A stretch of DNA of 64,000 nt from Pseudisothecium myosuroides (Eukaryota; Streptophyta; Bryopsida; Hypnales; Lembophyllaceae). A model generated the notes under the pieces. That model ran no database searches. It worked only from the letters and a program-made list of their open reading frames with translations, and was not told the DNA's origin. Location: the NCBI GenBank assembly GCA_951799445.1, contig OX637291.1, forward strand, positions 11,968,501 through 12,032,500, in the 5' to 3' direction. Below are positions 34,293 through 45,007 of this stretch, piece by piece. The position numbers and the translations under genes were made by a program. Numbering within the stretch: the first letter of the stretch is position 1; every line of letters begins with the position of its first letter.

Positions 34293-37200
34293 CATGAAAG
34301 TCAAATTCAAGATGGAATTTCCACGTTAGATTTTGACAAGTCCATGTCGCCTCACACCATTTCACAAGATGTCATGCGGCACTTTTTTTAATACAAAAAT
34401 GACATAATTTATGTCGGATTTGACCTTCACGGAGGGTAGTCAACCAACTTTTAGATTTAACCCTGCTAAAAGACCAAACATTCATTCAAGGTGGTGACCT
34501 TTGGAATTCGGGAAGGTGATGATGAAGTCAAAACCAAACGGATGTTTTTGACAATTTGACAGAAGATGTAGACATGTGAGGGTCTCCTTTGAGGGAATGT
34601 AAAAAAATTCCAATTGAATATCAAAACAAAAGTTATGCTGTCCAAAAAACTATCTCATTTACACAAATTTATTTCTACATCTACTTGGCATCTTTTGTTG
34701 AACTCCTTATCTACTTCTGAAATTTTTCATATATGCAGCTAACATGATGTAATATGCAATTAAAAAAAGAAGTACTACTTTAAGAGCAAAAATCTCATCC
34801 CAAGAGGAGTCAAAATTCTACTATCCTAGTTGGGCAAGTTTGAAAAAAAAACATTTTTATCTAACTACAAACACTAATATCTTGAAATCTACATTTTAAA
34901 AGTTCTTCAAATTTTCTCCACACATCCTAAGTTTTGATTGTTTTAATTTATGAAAAATAAATTCCTCCTTGCGTAAGAAATCATCAAAAATGCTTATGTA
35001 TTGCTAATTCACTTGACCTCCTTGTATTGTAGATTGATTTAGAATAAAGTAGACCCCATATTTGCTTCTAAAATTTTGCATGAATATATTGAACAAGATG
35101 TCATAGTCCATGGTTGTAGAGTCACAATTTTGTCTAAGGTAGGAAGCCTATTGTAGATTGTTTGGTCACTACTCATAGAAACAATTATTGGATTAAGATT
35201 TTTTTTGCAAATGAATGGCAAATCAAGGTTTGTTTCACATGTAATTTGGTCAATGCAATTTTGAAAAATAAATGACACATTATAGGCAATTAAAGCAAAC
35301 ACATATAGCTTCCATTTGTGGCTCCGAGGGAGAAACTATCAGTCTTGCCCTTTTAGTTCTAATAGAAATTTGAAAATACCCCATACTATAGTCCGAAAGA
35401 ATGAATGAACTTTTTGCAAGAATGAAAAGAAATTTTTATTTTCACTTCAACTATTATAGTCTTTCAATCTATGCACTCAAATGTGTTGAAAAATTTTCTA
35501 CACATTTTTATAATAGTCTATTACACTTATGTATAGTTAAGGTTCAAAGAAAATGTTTTTATTTTCAATTTTGGCCAATGCACAAAAAATGGCAATTTTT
35601 AGAATTTCTCTTGAAAAACACCCCGGTACTTTATGGGTTAAAAATAAGATCATTGACCCATTGTCACCTCCACCAACTGGAAATTGTTGTAATTCTGAAG
35701 TTCTATTGTTGTTCCATTCAATACTGAATTGTTTTCAACTTATGTGACAGCATTGGCACCAAATACTTTTTTTGATATTTTTTTCTTCTTTTTTTCTTCT
35801 CTTTGATTTTAATTACTAACATTGAGTCTTCTAAGCGTTTGGTGGAGCTTCACCTATTTAAAATTCTTGAACATTAGAAAATGTTCCATTCATCGTAGAA
35901 AATAGCCAAATATTCTAGAAGAAGTATTCCTTGCTTGGATGCCCAATGAAGTTTGAATTTAAGATTTAAGTCAAAGTTATATTGCTACATTTTTTGGTGA
36001 TTTATAAATTACAAAAATCTTGAATTAATTATTAAAAATGAAAGGGATCTTGGTTAGTTTGTTCATTATGACGAACATGGTTGTAAAATGAAGATTGTGG
36101 AATACATATCCTTAGGGAATACACTCAAATAAAATTACATTGAACTTCCTTCAATATTAAAGATTTATGCTAAACCATATAAACTTTTAAAAAAAAGGGT
36201 TTGAAATTTAAAACTTTATTCCAAAGTTCTCACCAAATTGTACTTACGGCTTACAATTGGAAGAAAATTTCGCATGAGATTCATTGAGTAACTAACTCTA
36301 ATATCTTTAGTATATGTGTAAATTATGAAGAACAACCTCAACAAATTTAGACAACAAAATTGGACTTCTTTCATATACAATTTGGAACTTGTATGTAGAA
36401 GTTATAAAGGGTCAAAGTTTTTTTTGTTAGATGTTCTAACATCGTTTCTTCAACACACGTACATATTGATTTTGGAGATGCATATAGTTTTTGGGTTGCT
36501 ACATACATTTACAATAGAGAAGGGTGAATTCTTCATAAGGCAGTCTACTCTAAGCTTTAAAAGCAATCATGCCACAAAGGTACATTTTGCTTTCTTCAAC
36601 GCACCAACAATGTAGATTTCAAGAAGTGGTCACTTTTAGTGACCACTCCATTTCAACTTCAGAAATTTGTAATTAAATTCCACAAAGGTCCAAAAAACAT
36701 GAAACGACTTGGCTTCGACGCCGATTCCATTTTACTTCCTACGAAAATTTACTGAAAATTGTTTCAAGCAGTTTAGCTTCCCTGAAAAGTCACTGAATCA
36801 GCTCTTAAATACTTGCTTTAAGAGCAGCCAACCTTACCAGCACAAGAAAGCATGTGGGAGCTCAACAGTCCCCTAATTCTCGCAAATGTCCAAACGAGTA
36901 AGCTTCACATCAACAGCTATGATGTGTGCAATTTCAACTTCGCCAGGGGTTTGGTACCAATTTTTCGTGCAGAGTGCTGGAAGCGTGGAGCCAAAGACGA
37001 CGCTCCTGACAGATTGGAAAATTTCCAAAGATTGCTGGCTCGTTTCATTGTACCAATTCCCTACTCATGGCATGGAGTGTCACAGACTCGGCTAGTCGGC
37101 TTTGCGGAATCGGGAAGCGGTCAAGTCAGGGAACCGTGTTGTTCAGCAGTCGAAGAAGATGCAATCATCGGCCTGACATAACTTACATGCAGGAGCTAGT

Positions 37201-37300
37201 CGTTTGTATTCGTAGCGGACAATTGGAAATTATCAATATGCACGCTTGAAGCACAATACACAAGGTTATTAATGTATTGAATGCATGGGGATCCTGATTG
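34293..37300. other. Spacer upstream of the DUF455 gene
   Basis: AT-rich to about 36600, with no gene seen. From 36840 composition becomes gene-like. The frame 36852-37181 (+, 109 codons) has no recognisable motif and may be part of a long spliced leader or a separate unknown transcript. A small hairpin AGTGGTCACT/AGTGACCACT lies at 36625-36647. Confidence 0.4.
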
Positions 37301-37319
37301 ACTTTTACAGATATGATTA

Positions 37320-37970
37320 GAAATCTGCGCCGCTAGTGGGTGCAGGCAGACCATGGCAGAGGCTTTTGTTTGTTCATCGGGAAGTCGGTTTATATATAAT
37401 AATGTATGTATGTCGGTGTATGATACTAGCTCGTGGATATCTAGATTCGCATGACCTTAGCCTGAGAGTATCTCGTGAATGGCAGAATTAAAGAGTTTCT
37501 GGGTGATTTCGTGATTAATTGCAACGAGGTCGACATTGGAATGAAGCTGCGAATTGGGTTCCAACGTTTATTAGGGTTGAATTGGAGAGGATGCATTGAT
37601 GGGTTTGGCAGTGGTGGTTTGTACTGTAGTCGTAGAGAACCGGACCGGATCGAGCGCACGAGTTGTGTGAATGCTTTGGGATATTGATTAAGTTTACTGT
37701 GAGTTTAGAGATTTTGATTACGAATCTGTGCGTTTTGTGGTTGCAGACGATGGTAGCGGAGTTCGATGGTCGGGACGTCGGTGTACAACGTTGTTGGTGT
37801 ATGATATTCGCGACTAGAATCTGATGACGTTAGCCTGGGAATATTCTGTTAATGGCAGATGAAGAGGGTCTTGGTGCTTTCGTGATTGCAACGACATCGA
37901 CTTTCGACGTCAATTCGAGCTCTGAATTAGGTTAGAACGTTGTCGGTGATTGAACGCTTGATTGGAGTTT
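37320..37970 (+). repeat. Tandemly duplicated leader of the DUF455 gene
   Basis: The segment around 37345-37590 and the one around 37739-37960 are diverged direct copies about 395 bases apart. Shared landmarks are 'GTCGGTGTA..', 'GTGTATGATA', 'AATGGCAGA', 'TTTCGTGATT' and 'CGACATTG/CGACATCG'. They lie just upstream of the start codon at 38208, in probable 5' UTR or promoter DNA. Confidence 0.65.
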
Positions 37971-38207
37971 TTAAGTAATTTAAGTAATTATGGTTAGTTT
38001 GATAAGGGTCACGAAGCAGGCGACGGTTTGGTTGATATAAGGAGAATATAGTTTTTTTTCACTGAAAGAAATGGACAATTGAATCCTCTTTTAGAAGAAC
38101 AGGTAAGGAGATTAGGTTTTCGAGGGGAGTAGATGACGTTGCGAGGCTTGGGATTCAGTTGATTAATCTAGATACGAGCTTTACAGTTTTCATTGAGCTC
38201 GGCTGCC

Positions 38208-41086
38208 ATGTCTGCCGGATTGCCTTGGGCTAGTGTTTCCATACACATCGTGAAATCGCGGAGAATTATTTGGCAACTGAGTGAGCAGCGGCACAACTCT
38301 TTGCACAGCCAGTTTTGTACGATTCCGTGTGGAGGCGCCGTGGTGACGCCGTCGTTGTCGAGGGACTTGCATTTGCGCTCCCGCGTTGAAGCGCGCGCAT
38401 TGTCACCAGCTCAAGAGTGGGTAGGTTTGCCAGATTGGAGGACGAATCCTCTGAACGACTTGCGTGTCTGGGGGAAGCGGGGTCCTACATCTGCCAGGAA
38501 TGAATTTGAGGACATTGCATCGTCTGTGGCTAAGAAATCAAATGTCGCTTTGGACGTCTTTCAATTGCATTGGGAGAAGCTGCGAGGGTTAGAAGCGAGA
38601 GTGGAGGAACTGAGTTTTGGCCCGGGGGGTGCGTCTCTCGCAAAGTGGGGTGCGATGGTGCTTCGTACTGCGGACCCTATCGAGAAGGCTGTGCTTACTC
38701 ACCACGCCTACCGTCTCTGGTGCCATGGCGAGCTTTTCCTTGGGGATGCGGAAGCGCCTGACTCGCCTGCCAGGCCTGAGAAGCCCCAGCTGGTAAAAGA
38801 TTTGGTTCATAACTTCCTCTCTATTTCCCTAATCCTTGGTGCTTCCAAGCTCTTTTGTGGAATGCCACAACTTTGGAGAGTTTTTAGTCCATTGTTTTGT
38901 TGAATCTGTATGAAAAGTAATGTGCCGAAATGTTGAAGGAGTAATTTATAAGCGTTTATTCTTGGAATTGGTTCAAAGTAGGTGGTCTGTACATCTCTGT
39001 TACAATGGATTTCTTGGTTCGTACCATATTGTGGAGTAGGAAATCACCGGAGTGGTAATCCGAAATGGACACTTTGTGCGCAGGTTCACCCGTGGAAGAT
39101 TCCTCCACCTTCAGGCACAATCCTCACGCCGAGCGCGCATGCTCTTCACAACTTGGCACACATAGAACTGAATGCAATCGATTTAGCCTGGGATACTGTT
39201 GTTAGATTTTCTAGTGCAAGTGAGGAGCTTGATCGACAATTCTTTGCAGACTTTGCACATGTGGCGGATGATGAGAGTCGGCACTGCCTTTGGTGCCTTC
39301 AACGTCTTGCTGAAATGGGATTTAGGTAAGCGAAAGTCTACTCTTGTCGCTCTCGATTCAATTATGAAAAGCAACCCTTCCGGTTACTGTGGGTTGTCCC
39401 TTTGATCATGTCGCTATGACGACAGGGTTGTAGAATACTAATCTAGGGTGTTCATTTGGATTTGGAGGGGAACAGCTATGGTGATATGCCAGCACATAAC
39501 CTCCTGTTGGCAGATTGTCAAAAGACATCAGGAAGTGTGATGGCGCGACTTGCAATCATCCCAATGATGCAGGTGCACACCGCTTACCCTTGCTTGCTTC
39601 ATTGCAATGGTAGCAAACACTGAAGCTTTAGGTTTGAAGCTTGGAACTATGTTTGGTGTAACATTTGATGTGATTTACAGAATGAGGTGAAGGTCTTGCG
39701 TGTTGTGTAATTACTGTCGTACTCATGTTTGAAGATCTAGCATCTTGCACTTGAGCAAGATGGCGAAGCAATGTAAACCTAGGCAGTAGACTCTCTATTC
39801 TAGAACACATAAATATGCATCTGAAATAAACTTTTCGTTTCTGGGCAAACAGGAAGCCCGCGGGTTAGATGCTGGACCAAGGTTATTTGACAGGTTAATG
39901 GGAAATGGTGATGCCCGTAGTGCCGGTATTTCCAAGCGCATTGCTGAAGAAGAAGTTGCCCATGTGGCAGTTGGTGTGGCTTGGTTTGTGGATGTATGCG
40001 GACGGCTTGGTCTGGATCCTGCAGACCGTTTTCAAGGTATTCGATTTGCACTGATTCTCTTCGGCAGTTTCTTGTATTTAATAAGATTGTTGTGTCTGCA
40101 TGAGGCTTGAGATTACAATCTTTGTAAAAATTTACAAAACAATCATATTCATTGGCTCTTCGTAACATAATCTGATTTGTTGATGTAAGCACCGTTTCCA
40201 GGTTTGCTAAAGGAGAGTGATTTGGAACTGAGAGGGCCTTTTAATCACGCGGCAAGGTCATTGGCAGGACTACCACGAGACTGGTAAGGTGTACTGGATG
40301 ATGCATTTCTTTGTAATGCAATGCAAGTTGAACCTGTGAACTGAAGTTTAGTTGTTTGTATATGAGCTCGGACAGAAAGAAAGCAGTATTCCGACTATAG
40401 AGTGTGTCCAGGTTTGGATTCAACAATGTGTATAATCAATGTTGTGCAGGTATGATTCATCTTACGATCCATCGGCTGCTGCCGTCGATAGTTCTGCTAC
40501 TGCTAATCAACTAGAACCCAAAGTTGCCAATAGGAGCAGAGAGCGGTCAATGCAAGTAATCAAACAACAGGTATTGTGCCCTTTACAGCCTGCAGTTGTA
40601 TTCTGAATTTTCTGGTCTGTAGCTTTGGTTTTTTGTGCTACATCCTGTGCTGAAAGATGAAGTTTAATATGATTCCATTAGGCGCAACCTCCAAGTGAAC
40701 GTCTTGTAAATGGAAAGTCGGATACTAGATCTAACGTGAGAATGGACGGCTCTCGGCTGCCAGAGGTACGTTTTTACATTCGTTTGTTTGGACTCGATTG
40801 GTGATATCACATGTCGAAATCTATCGATTATTGAATTTTTCATAATCCTGGAAAATGTTTTGGCATATGACTGTAAACGGCCCCTATTCAGAAGTCGACA
40901 AGTATGCTCTACTGTCACTGAAGTTTGAATCTCGTGTGAAGAGATCAAGTCTTTTTTAAAGCAAAACTGCATTCAGAATTTAGATGAAAAAGTCAACTTA
41001 TCTTCAACGTTGGTTGGTGATCCTTGCAGGTCTATGCCCGGCTAGCCATGGTGGTATCCATGGAACAAGAGAATGCTGACGCATGA
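38208..41086 (+). CDS. DUF455 ferritin-like protein, organelle-type N-terminus, 8 exons
   Basis: Exons: 38208-38792, 39084-39325, 39476-39572, 39853-40036, 40202-40283, 40450-40570, 40682-40765 and 41030-41086. All introns are GT-AG and the frame closes to 483 residues. I start at ATG 38208, the first in the frame. Residues about 80-390 match the DUF455 (COG2833) family, a ferritin-like four-helix group found in bacteria and plants. Candidate metal-binding motifs are HIELN at 221-225, DDESRH (ExxH) at 257-262 and EEEVAH (ExxH) at 340-345, the spacing expected for a di-iron bundle. The first ~70 residues are Arg/Ser-rich and poor in acids, like a mitochondrial or plastid transit peptide; no membrane segment. 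The C-terminal ~90 residues after WYDSSYDP are low-complexity and probably disordered. The biochemical role of the family is not established. Confidence 0.9.
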
Positions 41087-41914
41087 CCCGGTGCAACGCA
41101 TCCCAATTTGTCAGTCATATCACGAAAATGCACAACAATGTCTCAGCCTACACAAACGACTGTGATTCCACCTGTCATCAACGCTCGAGTATGTGACTTT
41201 TGGGGAGGGGATAATTGGAAGTAAAATTCCATTGCTGAGGATAATTGAAACCAGCCTCTCAATAGAGTACTAGACTTTCAGCACAAATAGGAATGGAATG
41301 TGTTTGCCATTCTTTCGGCTCCTCCAAAATCGATTGCGTGGTCGTCAAAGATTACTTCACCGCTGTAAATTAATTTCTTTCACGGTAAAGCTTTTTATCC
41401 ACCACTCGTGGAAGTGCAGAGTCTGACTGATTCATACTTCAATTTCAGTCTATGTTTTAATAGATTCTCTGCACTCCATTGGCTTGTATGAAAGCAAGTG
41501 GATTGTCTAGCAGAGGTCTCGTATCTGTAGCACATGGACTTGTTCTAATCTTCATTGCGGATATGTAGTCTACCGGTAGTTCTGCAAGAATTTCTCGACT
41601 GATTTTTCTAAGGGTTTGTCAGAGTTCGTGATATCGACTGCCGTGTGCATATCTGTCATTTGTTTCTAAATCTAGCCCTTGTGATTCTAAGAGCAGTCTT
41701 CCATGTGCCAGTGAAGTTGGCAAAGGTCCAATGTGATTACTGGAGTTGCAGAGTCGGTAATAGGTTTAAGGCATCTGCGATCAGAACAATCAATGTTCAC
41801 TTCTATGTAAATGTTCACTTCTATGTAGAAACAAGTGAAGGAGTAGGATTGCATTGTTCTCAAAGTCATCTCACATTTGCTGAAATTCAGAATGTAATGT
41901 TGTCAATTCTTTAA

Positions 41915-42009
41915 CCCCTAATGCAGGTAGGAACATGAAAGTGGTCTACTGTTTCAGGGTTTCTTCATTGTATGGTCTCCTTATGTCAGGTTCCAACCTG
42001 CACTAGGGG
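41915..42009. mobile_element. Small MITE (95 bp) flanked by TTAA
   Basis: The ends CCCCTAATGCAGGTAGGAAC and, inverted, CCCCTAGTGCAGGTTGGAAC match at 18 of 20 positions; TTAA stands directly outside both (41911-41914, 42010-42013). A TTAA target points to piggyBac-type mobilisation; a TAA target (PIF) is the alternative. Confidence 0.65.
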
Positions 42010-43711
42010 TTAAGGTAGAAGCACCTAAATGTGATACTTATTCAAGATCTGTAGATCTTGAGGGTAGCTACAAAATCAAATGATATATGCTTGTTAGGAA
42101 ATGGTTTAGGAAACCAACAAAATTGGTTTCGTATTTTTTTGAGCTTGTATGAACATAATACGAATTTTTGGAAACAACTCTATAGATGCACCTATTGTGG
42201 ACACTAGACTAATACTAAAGTGGGCACACAACCACCCAAAAGAGATACGCTCTAATCTTGGATCACACATAGGTGATTGGCCAATGCAAGAACCTCCATC
42301 ATAGTGACAACTTGTTGGAATCCCATCTGTCTACTTTGGGTCCCTACATGTCTTCTTTGGATCCACTTGCGTGTAGATTTAGGTTGTTTTTTAGATGTCC
42401 AATTCATGTTCAATTTAGGTGCTTCTACCTTAATAGAAAGCTCATGAGAAGAGTTTTAACAAAACTAGGTGTATAATATAAGGTCATTGGACCTAATTGT
42501 GACCCCTTTTTAGAATTGACCCTATAAATTCTTGCCTAAAATATACTTTCACTATTCATGAGAGTCTAGGATTTCTTGGTTTTAGAAACACAAATTTTCA
42601 GCACTTCAAAAATTTATAGTTTATTCATCGGGTGTTCAATTAATGCATAAGAAGAGAATCTAAAATATTCTTTTGAATTCCAATAGGATCCAATGAAAAA
42701 TTAGGCAATTTAATACTAGGAACAATGCTCAATTACTTATTTGAATGCATTTAGGTGTAGTTACATTACTTTGGAAAGCTCTCAATAAAACCTATCCAAC
42801 GATATATAGTGAGCTTAATTGCAATTTTCACTACTGGTTACAACACGTTTTTAGATAATGGTTATAATTTGTTGTACATCAAAGTAGATTCTTCAATTCA
42901 ACCAAATTCTTTGATTCATGTACTATTGATATGTTTTTTACTAAAGTTATGTTGACCACAAAATATTCTTTAATTGATTAGTATAGTCACAATTACATGT
43001 AAAAAGTCAACAAATGCTTTGTTTTGTAGTGGATTTGGCTCATTTGGCCAACACTTGGGAAGTGCAACCTAAGCCCCAAAATCTTGTCTTAAAATACTAG
43101 CTTCCTTTTGGAGATTTAAAATTAAATTTTCTACATGGCTTCTATTATTGGAGTACAAGTCTTGAACCTTTGCATCCTAACAACCTCAAAAGTAACTACA
43201 TCTAAAACCAACTCTATAAGCATGGTTCCTATTAGGAAATTATTTTAGTTTTTATTTGATCTTTATGGCAATTGATTTAAGATTCCTTTAGCATACATTT
43301 TTCAGACATTATATAAATAAACAATTCCCTTATTAGGATATCTTTATTTTAAAAAAAAGAAAAGATGCTTAATCTGCAGATCACCTTAGTAGTGTATTTT
43401 GATCATTTCTTGCTATTTACTCTTGATGTGAATTTTAGCCATAAAAATTGTATTTTTTGAATTTGAGTCCAACTAATGAATTGAAGCTTATCAAGTGCGA
43501 TTTCTACTTCAATTGAAAATTTTGAAAAATTCATAAGTTTCAATATTTTATAGCATTATGAAGTTTGGACCTATAACCATGGTTTGTTGATTTCCTAATT
43601 TTAGAGTGACATAGTAACTTTGGTTTATACCATGATGTTATCTACTATTATGTACATCCATGGTGAAAATTTCAAATTTTTTGAGCATATTCATAACATT
43701 CAGTAGCTCTA

Positions 43712-43807
43712 CAGTGATGGTGTGGTGTATTTCACACCCCAACAGTGCTTCATCATTAGCTATTGATGAATTGGACAGATGGAGGATGTAGAGGCACATC
43801 ATCACTG
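43712..43807. mobile_element. Small mariner-type MITE (96 bp)
   Basis: The ends CAGTGATGGTGTG and, inverted, CAGTGATGATGTG are flanked by TA on both sides. Confidence 0.65.
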
Positions 43808-44395
43808 TAGAACCAAGGCAACATCAATACATGCTACTAAGTGTTATGTTTTGTATTCGATATGAATTTTCTTCATTTTTTCTTAAAAAAATTCACAGGT
43901 AATTTCAAATTTCTCCCCCATAATTTCAAAATTTCATATTGTAATACACATAATACAACATCTCTGAAACATAAATATAAAATTTTTCATTCATATCTAG
44001 TTGCAAAACGGCAGCCCAAACAGACGGTGATGGACAGTGAGGCTTGCAATCAGCGGTAATAGGTCCCACTACCTACCATCCACCTGACAGAAAAAAGATC
44101 ATCCCAGTCGACGAGAACCATCCACCACTATTCATCCAAGAAAAGCATGGCCCTCGTTATTTGCTCGAATATGCATTCTCCGAAATGGGAATCACTCTTC
44201 TTATCCACTGCGCTGGCAGACGATCTGAACCCTAAAAATTCAACCTCAATTCTGGCCAGCAATTCAGTGCCCTCAAGACCACTCACTCAGATTTCTGTGC
44301 AGCAGAAGAAAAATTCCGCGCATTCAATTTGTGAGGATCATTCAAATTGAAGACGCCCTTGCATTTCTGTGTTTGTTTGCGGAGCTTTCAAGAGT

Positions 44396-44950
44396 CATTA
44401 GGTCGGTTTAGTAATTCTGTATGTTTTTTTGCAAAGGCAGTGTCACTCTCTGTTGTTATTGTAAAAACCTAATGCCTCAATTTCGCATTTGATTTCGAAT
44501 TTCGAGTTTCAATTAGATTTTTTCTGTTTTGAATTGTGTTCTTTGAATTGAACTGTGCAGCATTAGCATTAGGTTGGTTTGTGTTTGCGCGTTTTTTTTT
44601 TATCAAAGGCACTGTCACTGTGAGCTTGTTAGGATTTAGTGACGATGAGATTGCTGTTTCGCTTTTGATTTCGTATTGGGATAGCGTTTCAGTTAGATTT
44701 TCCTTTTTGTATTGTGCTTATGCAGTTTTATGGGCTGCGCAGCATTAGGTTGGTTAGTGCTGTTTTTCGATTTTTCGAAAGGCATTGTGACGATTTTGTG
44801 CGAACGGAGGTTGTTAGAATTTTAGTAACAATAATAACAATGAATTTGCGGTTTCGCTTCTGGTTTCGAATTTGGATTCGAGTTGCACTTCGACTTTTTC
44901 TTTTCTTGGAATGTGCTTCTGGGGTTTACTGGGCTCTGCAGAATTTCTCA
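44396..44950 (+). repeat. Three ~175-bp tandem copies in the FTRC leader
   Basis: Copies start at CATTAGGTCGGTTTAG (44396), CATTAGGTTGGTTTGTG (about 44567) and CATTAGGTTGGTTAGTG (about 44744). Each contains 'AAAGGCANTGTCAC/GTGACG', 'TTTCGCTTTTGATTTCG' and a T-rich stretch with GTGC. They are diverged and end just before the start codon at 45008, in the 5' UTR/promoter. Confidence 0.75.
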
Positions 44951-45007
44951 TTCAAGCGTCTACGCAGGGTTTGGAATTAGAGCGGGACTTGAAAAAGAGG
45001 AGGAAAG

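Larger units (their letters stand above)
41087..44380. other. 3' flank of the DUF455 gene and repeat-rich spacer
   Basis: 41087 to about 41900 is probable 3' UTR and flank. Two tiny MITEs follow (41915-42009, 43712-43807). The part at 42480-42720 is related to 14100-14350. No further gene is supportable. Confidence 0.5.

Noticed and set aside
36852..37249. Overlapping plus-strand open frames of 60-109 codons upstream of the DUF455 gene
   Set aside because: Three frames are open at once, none with a recognisable motif, and no supported splice connection to the downstream exons. Kept only as possible leader.
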